Source: Lachnospiraceae bacterium UBA1201 (lineage in GTDB: Bacteria; Bacillota; Clostridia; Lachnospirales; Lachnospiraceae). From it: a stretch of DNA of 13,560 nt. The position numbers and the translations under genes were made by a program. A model generated the notes under the pieces. That model was not told the origin of the DNA. It saw only the letters and a list, made by a program, of their open reading frames with translations, and did no database searches. Of the stretch, positions 1-6,752 are shown piece after piece; within the stretch, counting starts at the first letter, position 1, and each line of letters begins with the position of its first letter. Location of the stretch: positions 1 through 13,560 of the forward strand of contig DBXX01000033.1 in assembly GCA_002309675.1 (NCBI GenBank). The letters are read 5' to 3'.

Positions 1-737
1 CCGATCACATTCCAGCCGCCGTTCGAATTCAGCGACCTTTTGTGATAGCCGCGCGACGTCTTGTAATAATCATAATAATCCTTCACGAAGAAGGGTGCGT
101 CTGCCGGAAGCGGATCCACCACACCGCCGCCGAGCTTATACTCGCCTCGCCGCAGGTCCTCCGTTCTCTGCGCGCACATGGCCTTTTTCTTCTCATAGCG
201 CGCTTCCTCCGAGTCCTCGCTGTCGAAGTATCCCTTTGCATTCACACGGGTCATGTCGTACATCGTGGACGCTACCGTGGCCCGGATCCGCGTATCCAGC
301 GCCGCCGCATTCAGCGCCATTCCGCCCCAGCCGCAGATTCCGAGGATGCCGATCCGCTCCGGATCTACCCTCTCGGACATCACCAGGAAATCCACTGCCG
401 CCATGAAATCCTCTGTATTGATATCCGGCGACGCCATGTACCTCACTGCTCCTCCGCTCTCACCGGTAAACGAAGGGTCGAATGCCATCGTCAGAAATCC
501 ACGCTCGGCCAATGTCTGTGCATACAGGCCAGAGCACTGTTCCTTCACGGCGCCAAACGGTCCCGAAACCGCGATGGCCGGCAGCCGTCCCTGCGCGCCC
601 TTCGGCACGTACAGATCCGCGGCCAATGTGATCCCATAGCGGTTCACAAATGTCGCCTTGGAGTGCTCCACCTTCTCGCTCTTTGGAAACGTCTTGTCCC
701 ATTCCTCTACCAAATTCAATTTTTCTTTGCTTATCAT
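1..737 (-). CDS. Alpha/beta hydrolase, dienelactone hydrolase-like/YcjY-type (C-terminus cut by window edge)
   Basis: The reading frame opens at an ATG (735-737) seven bases after a strong CGGAGGT ribosome binding site (744-750) and runs off the left edge after 245 codons, so the C-terminus, including the expected catalytic His, is not visible. The translation fits the alpha/beta hydrolase fold of the dienelactone hydrolase/YcjY group. An N-terminal strand region with ITLAADLYVP is at residues 36-44, FDPSFTGESGG at 86-96, and a nucleophile elbow GICGWGG at 133-139 with Cys135 in the nucleophile position. Such enzymes hydrolyse esters or lactones, but substrates of this subgroup are mostly unknown and none can be assigned here. 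No signal peptide is seen, so it is probably cytoplasmic. It follows the cyclophilin-like lipoprotein gene by 88 bases with no terminator between, so co-transcription is likely. Odd feature: Trp137 stands where the elbow usually has Gly. Fold assignment is confident, specific function is not. Confidence 0.85.
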   Translation of the reverse strand, partial: MISKEKLNLVEEWDKTFPKSEKVEHSKATFVNRYGITLAADLYVPKGAQGRLPAIAVSGPFGAVKEQCSGLYAQTLAERGFLTMAFDPSFTGESGGAVRYMASPDINTEDFMAAVDFLVMSERVDPERIGILGICGWGGMALNAAALDTRIRATVASTMYDMTRVNAKGYFDSEDSEEARYEKKKAMCAQRTEDLRRGEYKLGGGVVDPLPADAPFFVKDYYDYYKTSRGYHKRSLNSNGGWNVI

Positions 738-825
738 TGTAATACCTCCGAATTCTTAAAATGCCTGATTTCGGTTGTTTTCTCGTTTCGCCGGCTTTGC
801 ATATAATTCTCTATGCGCTTCACCA

Positions 826-1428
826 TCAGGGCGTCCCCACAAGTATCTCGATCGTCACGTCGTGATCCCCCAGCAAATCCTTCATTTCCCGTGCGCTCTT
901 ATCGATCTTTCCGAGTTTGGTGTACGCCCAGGAATTGCTCCCGTAAAACACAACAAGCTTATCGCCGGCGTACAGGACCACATCCCCGGCCTGTGTGGTG
1001 ATCTGCGAATCCGTAGCCGGAAGCTTCTTTCCGATGGGTCCGACCTGCTCAAATCCGCCGTACATGGACATCTGTATGGTCAGCCCATCCGCAGCCAGTT
1101 CCTTAAGTTTCGCTACTGCTGCATTGTCCTCCCAGGTCACCTCGACCGTCTGCCCATCGATCTTCATCACCATCGAATCTGCCTCCGTCTCTGTTTGCTC
1201 CGCACCATCCGTCGACCGTCCCGGCTCTGTGCCTTCCGGCCGCGTTGTATTTTCGGGCAATGTTTCCCTTCCCGCAGCCTCTGTCGTCCCTGCCTCTGTA
1301 TCCATGGTCGACGCCGGCTCCGTACTTTCAGCCGGCATGTCCTCCGTCCCGGACGCCTTACACGCCCAGGCACCGATCCAAATAAGCAAAAGTACTCCGA
1401 TCCATCTGATTCTTCTGATTCTTCTCAT
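826..1428 (-). CDS. Predicted lipoprotein with cyclophilin-like domain
   Basis: A 200-residue protein. Residues 1-22 form a signal-like segment: an Arg-rich start (RRIRRIR), then a hydrophobic core to about residue 19. Cys23 follows in the context GAWAC, a loose match to a lipobox, so lipid anchoring on the outer face of the membrane is likely but not certain. Residues 24-85 are a low-complexity linker rich in Thr, Glu, Ser, Pro and Gly, as expected for a surface-exposed tether. Residues 86-200 match the cyclophilin-like domain family of small bacterial proteins, with IDGQTVEVTWEDN, LTIQMSMYGGFEQVGPIGKK, AGDVVLYAGDKLVVFYGSNS and AYTKLGKID. This family shares the cyclophilin fold; peptidyl-prolyl isomerase activity is not established for it. 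The ATG follows AGGAAG (about 1436-1441). A good promoter and a palindromic operator lie upstream, and the hydrolase gene lies downstream, suggesting a small regulated operon. Confidence 0.82.
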   Translation of the reverse strand: MRRIRRIRWIGVLLLIWIGAWACKASGTEDMPAESTEPASTMDTEAGTTEAAGRETLPENTTRPEGTEPGRSTDGAEQTETEADSMVMKIDGQTVEVTWEDNAAVAKLKELAADGLTIQMSMYGGFEQVGPIGKKLPATDSQITTQAGDVVLYAGDKLVVFYGSNSWAYTKLGKIDKSAREMKDLLGDHDVTIEILVGTP

Positions 1429-1472
1429 TCATACACTTCCTAACCAAAAAGTCGAAACGTCCTTCTCACTTG

Positions 1473-1484
1473 TTACGTACGTAA
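1473..1484. promoter_or_regulatory. Perfect 12-bp palindrome, probable repressor operator
   Basis: The sequence TTACGTACGTAA is its own reverse complement. It begins about 6 bases after the transcription start expected from the minus-strand promoter at 1497-1525, in the untranslated leader of the lipoprotein gene. A short perfect palindrome in this position is typical of a dimeric repressor site, for example of the TetR family. The cognate regulator is not in the window; it may lie past the left edge or elsewhere. Function is inferred from position and symmetry only. Confidence 0.5.
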
Positions 1485-1496
1485 GCTCCTTAAAAC

Positions 1497-1525
1497 AGTA
1501 TACTCCCTTTTTTCCTTCCTGTAAA
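1497..1525 (-). promoter_or_regulatory. Sigma-A-type promoter for lipoprotein/hydrolase operon
   Basis: Read on the minus strand, a -35 box TTTACA (1520-1525) and a -10 box TATACT (1497-1502) are separated by exactly 17 bases. Transcription would start near 1490, giving a leader of about 60 bases before the lipoprotein ATG at 1428. The leader contains the palindrome at 1473-1484. The rest of the intergenic stretch up to the divergent promoter (1526-1632) shows nothing else I can support. Confidence 0.65.
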
Positions 1526-1632
1526 CGACCAACCAAACATAAAAACCATCTCCGATCGAACAAAAGTCCGCCAGCTCCAAGTTAATCGCCATTCTACTTA
1601 ATGATGCAGCCAGAAGTACCATAGCGTTATTA

Positions 1633-1661
1633 TTGCCAATGTGTCAGTGCTATGATATAAT
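1633..1661 (+). promoter_or_regulatory. Sigma-A-type promoter for small plus-strand gene
   Basis: A -35 box TTGCCA (1633-1638) and a perfect -10 box TATAAT (1656-1661) are separated by exactly 17 bases. The expected start near 1668 gives a short leader of about 30 bases before the ATG at 1700, with AGGAG at 1686-1690. This is the best consensus promoter in the window and supports the small gene being real and independently expressed. Confidence 0.75.
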
Positions 1662-1699
1662 AGCTGAAACGATACGTCGGTATATAGGAGTGAACGAAA

Positions 1700-2020
1700 A
1701 TGAGAAATGAATTAGATAGTATCATCAAAAAATACGATCTGATCAACCATTCGTTTGAAGTTTTTTGGACGAATTATGATACATACATTACCGATGAAGA
1801 CACAAAGGATGAGGCGAAAGAAAACGGATTTATAAGCAGAGACTCCGTTACCGCAAAGCTACACGGATATTCGTACTGCGTCTCGGAGGATCTGGATTTT
1901 GATTATATTAAAGTTTGCATCGATTGTTTTCGTAAGAGGGAAACACTGCGCTCTATAAGATTTTGGTGCATCTATGATCTTAATGGTGATCTGTTCGATG
2001 ATTTTTTTGTTTTGGAATAA
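1700..2020 (+). CDS. Small acidic hypothetical protein, unrecognised
   Basis: A 106-residue protein I do not recognise. It starts at an ATG nine bases after AGGAG (1686-1690), behind an almost perfect promoter, and ends 25 bases before a strong hairpin terminator, so it forms a complete single-gene transcription unit. It is strongly acidic, especially at DEDTKDEAKE (residues 32-41) and the C-terminus (DLNGDLFDDFFVLE), and rich in aromatic residues. No signal peptide or membrane segment is visible, so it is probably cytoplasmic. The alternating hydrophobic/polar pattern of residues 55-106 suggests a small beta-rich or alpha/beta domain. By hand count its GC content is about 36%, clearly lower than the GC-rich genes around it, and it is the only gene on the plus strand. 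This suggests recent acquisition. Small acidic orphan proteins of this kind are sometimes immunity proteins, but nothing here proves that. Confidence 0.75.
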   Translation: MRNELDSIIKKYDLINHSFEVFWTNYDTYITDEDTKDEAKENGFISRDSVTAKLHGYSYCVSEDLDFDYIKVCIDCFRKRETLRSIRFWCIYDLNGDLFDDFFVLE

Positions 2021-2045
2021 TACCCGGCAAGTGAATAAATGAAAT

Positions 2046-2076
2046 GCCCCTGAGTGCTTTTATAACACTCAGGGGC
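2046..2076. terminator. Bidirectional intrinsic terminator between convergent genes
   Basis: A perfect 11-bp inverted repeat, GCCCCTGAGTG (2046-2056) and CACTCAGGGGC (2066-2076), encloses a 9-base loop. On the plus strand it is followed by TAGTCTTTT, and on the minus strand by a T-rich ATTTCATTTATT. It lies 25 bases after the stop of the small plus-strand gene and 7 bases after the stop of pfkA, so it can end both transcripts. Confidence 0.88.
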
Positions 2077-2083
2077 TAGTCTT

Positions 2084-3058
2084 TTATCTTGCAAGCCACT
2101 TGCTTACATTAAACTCATACTCATCGATATCCTTCTTCATGGCCAGGGCTTCGTTGATATCGTAGTCAACGAGCTTTCCGCCCTTCATACCGACTACGCG
2201 GTTGCTGGCGCCCTCGATCAGAAGGTCTACGGCACGCGCGCCCATGATGGAAGCATACATACGGTCGATCGCTGTCGGTGAACCACCGCGCTGCATGTGA
2301 CCCAGAACGGTCGCACGCGTCTCCACGCCGGTCGCAGCCTCGATACGCTTCGCCATGGAAGTGGAATGACCCACGCCCTCGGCATTGATGATGATGTGAT
2401 GCTTCATACCGTTCTTACGGTTCTCGATGATGCGGTTGATGAGCGCCTGCTCATCGCCATCGTAACGCTCCGGAAGCAGGATATCCTCCGCTCCGTTCGC
2501 AATACCGCACCAAAGCGCGATGTAACCTGCGTGACGTCCCATGACCTCGATGATGCTGCAACGCTCATGAGATGTGGAAGTATCACGAACTTTATCGATG
2601 GCCTGCATAGCGGTATTGACCGCGGTATCGAAACCGATGGTGTAATCGGTGCATGCGATATCCAGGTCAATGGTGCCCGGAAGGCCGATCGTATTGATGC
2701 CGAGATTTGCGAGCTTGCAGGCTCCGGTAAAGGAACCGTCGCCGCCGATCACAACCAGACCGTCGATGCCATGCTTACGGCAGATATCGGCTGCCTTCTG
2801 CTGGTACTCGGGCTTCTTAAACTCCTCACAGCGAGCCGTGTACAAAATGGTACCACCGCGCTGGATGATATCGGATACCGAGTGAACATCCATGTCACTG
2901 ATCTCTTCCTGCAGAAGTCCGGCATATCCGCGGTAAATGCCCTTAACACTAAGGCCCTTCTTAATACCGGTACGAACTACGGCGCGAATGGCTGCATTCA
3001 TGCCCGGCGCGTCGCCGCCGCTGGTCAAAACGCCGATTGTTTTCACTTCTTTGCTCAT
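2084..3058 (-). CDS. pfkA: ATP-dependent 6-phosphofructokinase
   Basis: Phosphorylates fructose 6-phosphate to fructose 1,6-bisphosphate, the committed step of glycolysis, in the cytoplasm, normally as a homotetramer. The 324-residue length fits the family. Visible motifs: GVLTSGGDAPGMNAA (9-23) for the nucleotide site; Arg25 and Arg29, matching allosteric-site arginines; GGDGS (105-109); PGTIDLD (127-133) with the catalytic base Asp131; SHER (163-166); MGRHAG (173-178); AEGVG (226-230); and ETRATVLGHMQRGGSP (246-261). Gly in GGDGS and Gly128 before TID point to ATP rather than pyrophosphate as donor. Odd: the usual TIDND reads TIDLD, so the conserved Asn is Leu132. The ATG has a strong GGAGGAG site immediately upstream. 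It follows dnaE by 82 bases, the arrangement also known in Bacillus, and probably shares its transcript, ending at the terminator at 2046-2076. Confidence 0.97.
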   Translation of the reverse strand: MSKEVKTIGVLTSGGDAPGMNAAIRAVVRTGIKKGLSVKGIYRGYAGLLQEEISDMDVHSVSDIIQRGGTILYTARCEEFKKPEYQQKAADICRKHGIDGLVVIGGDGSFTGACKLANLGINTIGLPGTIDLDIACTDYTIGFDTAVNTAMQAIDKVRDTSTSHERCSIIEVMGRHAGYIALWCGIANGAEDILLPERYDGDEQALINRIIENRKNGMKHHIIINAEGVGHSTSMAKRIEAATGVETRATVLGHMQRGGSPTAIDRMYASIMGARAVDLLIEGASNRVVGMKGGKLVDYDINEALAMKKDIDEYEFNVSKWLAR

Positions 3059-3140
3059 ATATCTCCTCCATGTCAGTCGAGTGTATTACGAAAAAAGTTT
3101 CGGTCTATATGACCTCACTTTCGAAATACATTTTATTATT

Positions 3141-6100
3141 TTAGTTCATTTTTCTGCGGTTTTCAAGCATTTTATACGTAACTTTTACATTTTCTGCTCC
3201 GAAAACTTCAGAAAGCTGGCGCAAAAGCTCGGGAGACGCATCCACGGACTCACTGTCCGGAAGCGGTTTCTTCGCCCTTTGCGGCCCGCCGATATAGATA
3301 GTAACACAATGTTTGCCCTTAAATAAATGTAGAATCTGATACAATTGTGTTTCTTTTTCATGATATTCATCGATCGACTTAAACTGGACCCAGACGATCC
3401 TGGCGATATCGGCAAATGCAACGATATCGTTTGCGATGATCTTTCCTGTCGCTTCGTCATTCAGGTTCGCGCGTCCGGTCACGATGATCTTACCGCCTTC
3501 GACCAGCAGCGAATGGCACTGCTCGAACACGCGGGAGAAAACGACCACCTCTACTGCGCCGCGCTGATCCTCTAAGGTAACGAACGCCATGCGCTGGTTA
3601 TTCTTCGTAAGTTTCACCGAAACCGCAGATATCATGCCGCCGATCGTAACGATCTGCTCGTCCGACACCTTCGTCACATGGTTTTCATCCGCGATAAAAT
3701 CGGAAGACGAAGCCGTTGTGACACTCTCTAAGAGTGAGAGGTCCTCCTCCAACGGATGCCCGCTGACGTAGATGCCCATCATCTCCTTCTCGAATGCCAG
3801 GCACTCCTGCTTCGTATATTCGCCCAGTTTCGGCAGACGGATGCGATGCACTTCCTCCTGTGGGTTCTGCTGCTCCATGAAACCGAACAGATCCATCTGC
3901 CCGTCCACCTGCGTCTTTTTGCGCCGTGTCACCTCGTCGAGGATCGACTCGATGCTGACCACCTTCTCCTTACGCGTGCCCGGAAGCGAGTCCATGGCGC
4001 CGGCCTTGATCAGGTTCTCGATGCAGCGTCGGTTGATATCGCGTCCGCTCACGCGCTCCGCGAAATCCAGCAGGTCCTTATATTTTCCGTTTTTATTCCG
4101 CTCTTCCACGATGGAGCTGACCACGCCGTGTCCCACGTTTTTGATCGCGGACAATGCATAGACGATGCAGCCGTCGTATACGGTAAATGAATCCTCTCCG
4201 GTATTGATATCCGGAGGCAGGATGCGGATGCCCATCTTTCGGCAGACCATCATGTAGTCGGCTACCTTCGTCAGGTTATCGATGACCGAAGTCATCAGTG
4301 CCGCCATGAACTCCTGCGGATAGTAATATTTCAGATATGCGGTCTGGTATGAGACCACGGCATACGCCGCCGCGTGCGATTTATTAAACGCGTACTTCGC
4401 GAAACCGGTCATCTCATCGAAGATCTCGGAAGCGACCTTCTCGGAAACGCCGTTTTTGATGCAGCCCGGCACGCTCTTCGCGGGATCCTTTTCATTGACC
4501 TCGCCGTTGATGAAGACGTTGCGCTCGTGTGCCATCACGTCCGCCTTCTTTTTGGACATGGCACGGCGCACCAGGTCGCTGCGGCCGTAGGAATAGCCCG
4601 CGAGATCGCGCACGATCTGCATGACCTGCTCCTGGTACACGATACAGCCATGCGTCGGCTTCAGGATCGGCTCCAGTTTCGGCGTCGAATACGATACATT
4701 TTCCGGATGGTTTTTACCCTCGAGGTACTTCGGAATGAAGTCCATGGGTCCCGGACGGTACAGGGAAATGCCCGCGATAACATCCTCGATGTTCTCCGGC
4801 GACAGTTCCTTCATGAAGGACTTCATGCCGCTGCTTTCGAGCTGGAACACGCCCTCGTCCTTGCCGGTTCCGATGAACGCGAAGACCTTCGGGTCGTTGT
4901 AGTCGATGCTGTGCATATCCAGGTCGATCCCGTGTGTCTTCTTCACCAGGTCGACCGCCTTCTGGATCACGGTCAATGTCCGCAGTCCCAAAAAGTCCAT
5001 CTTAAGCAGCCCCAGTTCCTCGAGCTGCACCATATTATACTGTGTCGTCACCGCACCGTCAGAGCCCTTCGACAGCGGTACGATCTCGTCGATGTCCTGC
5101 TTACTGATGACGACGCCGGCCGCATGCATGGAAGTGTGGCGTGGCAGGCCCTCGAGTTTCCGGGACATGTCGATCAGGAATTTTATCTGCTCGTCGCCGT
5201 CGTATGCCCTCTTAAGATCCGGGTTCACTTCCAGCGCGCGGTCTATAGTAATATTCAGTTCCTGCGGGATCATCTTCGCGACAGTGTCGCAGGTCGCGTA
5301 CGGCAGATCGAGCGCCCGTCCGACGTCACGGATCGCGTTGCGTGCAGCCATCGTTCCGAAAGTAACGATCTGCACCACGCGCTCCTTACCATATTTGCTC
5401 ACGACATAGTCGATCACTTCCTGACGACGCTCGTAGCAGAAATCGATGTCGATATCAGGCATCGTGACACGCTCTGGGTTCAGGAAACGCTCGAAGAGCA
5501 ACTGGTAGCGGATCGGGTCAATGTCCGTGATCTCGAGCGCATAGGCCACGATACTGCCCGCTGCGCTGCCTCGGCCGGGTCCGACCGCGATGCCATGGCT
5601 CTTCGCATAATTGATGAAGTCCCAAACGATCAGGAAGTAATCCACGAAACCCATGGACGAAATAACGCTAAGCTCATATTCCATACGCTGCCGATGCGTT
5701 TCGGCCTCGTCTTTATATCTCTTCTTCAGTCCCTTATCGCACAGCATGTGCAGATAATCATAGGCTGTATAGCCCTCCGGGACATCGTATTTCGGCAGTT
5801 TCGACACGCCGAACTCGATCTCGACGTTGCACCGCTCGGCGATCTTCTGCGTATTCTCCAGCGCCTCCGGCACGTACGCAAACAGTTTGCGCATCTCCTC
5901 TTCCGATTTCAGGTAGAATTGACCGCCCTCGTAACGCATCCGGTCGGTGTCCGTGACCTTCTTACCGGTCTGGACGCAGAGCAGGATGTCGTGCGCCTGC
6001 GCATCGTCCGCGTGAATGTAATGCACGTCGTTCGTGCACACCAGGTCGATCCCGAGTTCCTCATGCAGGCGCATGAGCTGCTGGTTCACCAGACGCTGCT

Positions 6101-6644
6101 CCGGGATGCCGTGGTCCTGAAGTTCTAGGTAATAATGTTCCGGTCCGAACAGGTCGGCATACCACTGTGCCTCTTTGCGGGCCTCATCATACATCCCTTT
6201 CACCAGCAGACGCGGCAGGGAGCCGGCCAGGCAGGCCGACAGGCAGATGAGTCCCTCGTGGTACTCTTTCAGTAATTCTTTATCGATACGTGGACGGTAA
6301 TAATATCCATCCGTAAAACCTTTGGAGACGAGTTTCACCAGATTGCGGTAACCGGTGTTGTTTTCCGCCAGCAGGATCAGATGGTGGTAACGTTCGTCAT
6401 TTTCCCCGGGCTCCCGGTCGAAACGCGAATCCGGCGCAACATAGACCTCGCAACCGATGATGGGATGGATGCCCTCGGCGAGCGCAGTCTTGTAGAACTC
6501 GATGACGCCGTACATAACGCCGTGATCGGTGATCGCAAGATGCTGCATGCCCATGCTTTTTGCCGTTTTAATGAGTTCCTTGATCTTACAGGAACCATCG
6601 AGCAGACTGTATTCCGTATGCACGTGCAAATGTGTAAACGCCAT
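3141..6644 (-). CDS. dnaE: DNA polymerase III alpha subunit, DnaE type
   Basis: Replicative DNA polymerase of family C. In Firmicutes DnaE works beside PolC, mainly extending primers on the lagging strand. The chosen ATG (6642-6644) follows GGAGG at 6650-6654 and gives the family N-terminus MAFTHLHVHTEYSLLDG and 1167 residues; an upstream in-frame ATG at 6716 would add 24 residues that do not look like the family. Domains in order: PHP (about 1-280, with HLHVHT at 5-10, ITDHG at 38-42 and DVHYIHADD at 206-214); polymerase core with GPGRGSAAGS (355-364), the PDIDIDF acidic motif (396-402) and MDFLGLRT (549-556); fingers/helix-hairpin-helix region with YAFNKSHAAAYA (751-762); and an OB-fold (about 998-1080). 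QMDLF at 916-920 fits the internal beta-clamp binding motif. The PHP metal-ligand motifs look intact, unlike in E. coli. It is preceded by a 108-base gap carrying a hairpin. Confidence 0.97.
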   Translation of the reverse strand: MAFTHLHVHTEYSLLDGSCKIKELIKTAKSMGMQHLAITDHGVMYGVIEFYKTALAEGIHPIIGCEVYVAPDSRFDREPGENDERYHHLILLAENNTGYRNLVKLVSKGFTDGYYYRPRIDKELLKEYHEGLICLSACLAGSLPRLLVKGMYDEARKEAQWYADLFGPEHYYLELQDHGIPEQRLVNQQLMRLHEELGIDLVCTNDVHYIHADDAQAHDILLCVQTGKKVTDTDRMRYEGGQFYLKSEEEMRKLFAYVPEALENTQKIAERCNVEIEFGVSKLPKYDVPEGYTAYDYLHMLCDKGLKKRYKDEAETHRQRMEYELSVISSMGFVDYFLIVWDFINYAKSHGIAVGPGRGSAAGSIVAYALEITDIDPIRYQLLFERFLNPERVTMPDIDIDFCYERRQEVIDYVVSKYGKERVVQIVTFGTMAARNAIRDVGRALDLPYATCDTVAKMIPQELNITIDRALEVNPDLKRAYDGDEQIKFLIDMSRKLEGLPRHTSMHAAGVVISKQDIDEIVPLSKGSDGAVTTQYNMVQLEELGLLKMDFLGLRTLTVIQKAVDLVKKTHGIDLDMHSIDYNDPKVFAFIGTGKDEGVFQLESSGMKSFMKELSPENIEDVIAGISLYRPGPMDFIPKYLEGKNHPENVSYSTPKLEPILKPTHGCIVYQEQVMQIVRDLAGYSYGRSDLVRRAMSKKKADVMAHERNVFINGEVNEKDPAKSVPGCIKNGVSEKVASEIFDEMTGFAKYAFNKSHAAAYAVVSYQTAYLKYYYPQEFMAALMTSVIDNLTKVADYMMVCRKMGIRILPPDINTGEDSFTVYDGCIVYALSAIKNVGHGVVSSIVEERNKNGKYKDLLDFAERVSGRDINRRCIENLIKAGAMDSLPGTRKEKVVSIESILDEVTRRKKTQVDGQMDLFGFMEQQNPQEEVHRIRLPKLGEYTKQECLAFEKEMMGIYVSGHPLEEDLSLLESVTTASSSDFIADENHVTKVSDEQIVTIGGMISAVSVKLTKNNQRMAFVTLEDQRGAVEVVVFSRVFEQCHSLLVEGGKIIVTGRANLNDEATGKIIANDIVAFADIARIVWVQFKSIDEYHEKETQLYQILHLFKGKHCVTIYIGGPQRAKKPLPDSESVDASPELLRQLSEVFGAENVKVTYKMLENRRKMN

Positions 6645-6649
6645 CGTAA

Positions 6650-6654
6650 CCTCC
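6650..6654 (-). promoter_or_regulatory. Ribosome binding site fixing the dnaE start
   Basis: GGAGG on the minus strand, 5 bases before the ATG at 6644. The in-frame ATG at 6716 lies upstream, inside the hairpin region, and has no such site, so translation is placed at 6644. Confidence 0.85.
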
Positions 6655-6693
6655 ATTCCATTCGGGTATTGCGACCCTGGTATGATTTCACAA

Positions 6694-6729
6694 TGCCCCG
6701 GTCTGCATGCTTCCATGCAAATCGGGGCA
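6694..6729. other. Long hairpin between the Crh-like gene and dnaE
   Basis: The arms TGCCCCG (6694-6700) and CGGGGCA (6723-6729) pair perfectly. Inside them TGCATG (6704-6709) and CATGCA (6714-6719) pair around a 4-base loop, with a 3-by-3 partly paired internal loop between the two stems. Neither strand has a U-rich tract directly after it, so it is not a canonical intrinsic terminator. It could be an mRNA stability or processing element, an attenuator, or a weak terminator separating dnaE from the upstream genes. Confidence 0.55.
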
Positions 6730-6752
6730 ATCCAAAAAACTCTTGCGGCTGT

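Noticed and set aside
42..806. 254-codon plus-strand frame antisense to the alpha/beta hydrolase
   Set aside because: The minus-strand frame has a strong ribosome binding site and a clear hydrolase fold; the plus frame is rich in Arg, His and Cys without any domain.
738..825. Search for a separate promoter or terminator between the lipoprotein and hydrolase genes
   Set aside because: A TTATAT-like box exists but has no matching -35 box at proper distance, and no stable hairpin is present, so a single operon is simpler.
1473..1622. 49-residue minus-strand open frame in the divergent intergenic region, ending in the palindrome
   Set aside because: There is no ribosome binding site before its ATG at 1622, and the lipoprotein promoter (1497-1525) lies inside it. 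The translation has no recognisable features.
2084..3058. Val in PfkA at the position of the E. coli allosteric Arg54
   Set aside because: The Bacillus stearothermophilus enzyme, as I recall its sequence, also has Val there and is still allosterically controlled, so this is an ordinary Gram-positive feature.
3059..3140. Possible small hairpin (GGTC...GACC) followed by a T-run between dnaE and pfkA
   Set aside because: The stem is only 4 bp with at best a bulged extension, too weak to call a terminator or attenuator.
4374..6128. 584-codon open frame on the plus strand, antisense to dnaE
   Set aside because: It lies wholly inside dnaE, whose domains are unmistakable on the other strand. Genes rich in G/C at third codon positions rarely use TTA, CTA and TCA, so the opposite strand stays open by chance. 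The translation shows no family features and no ribosome binding site was evident.
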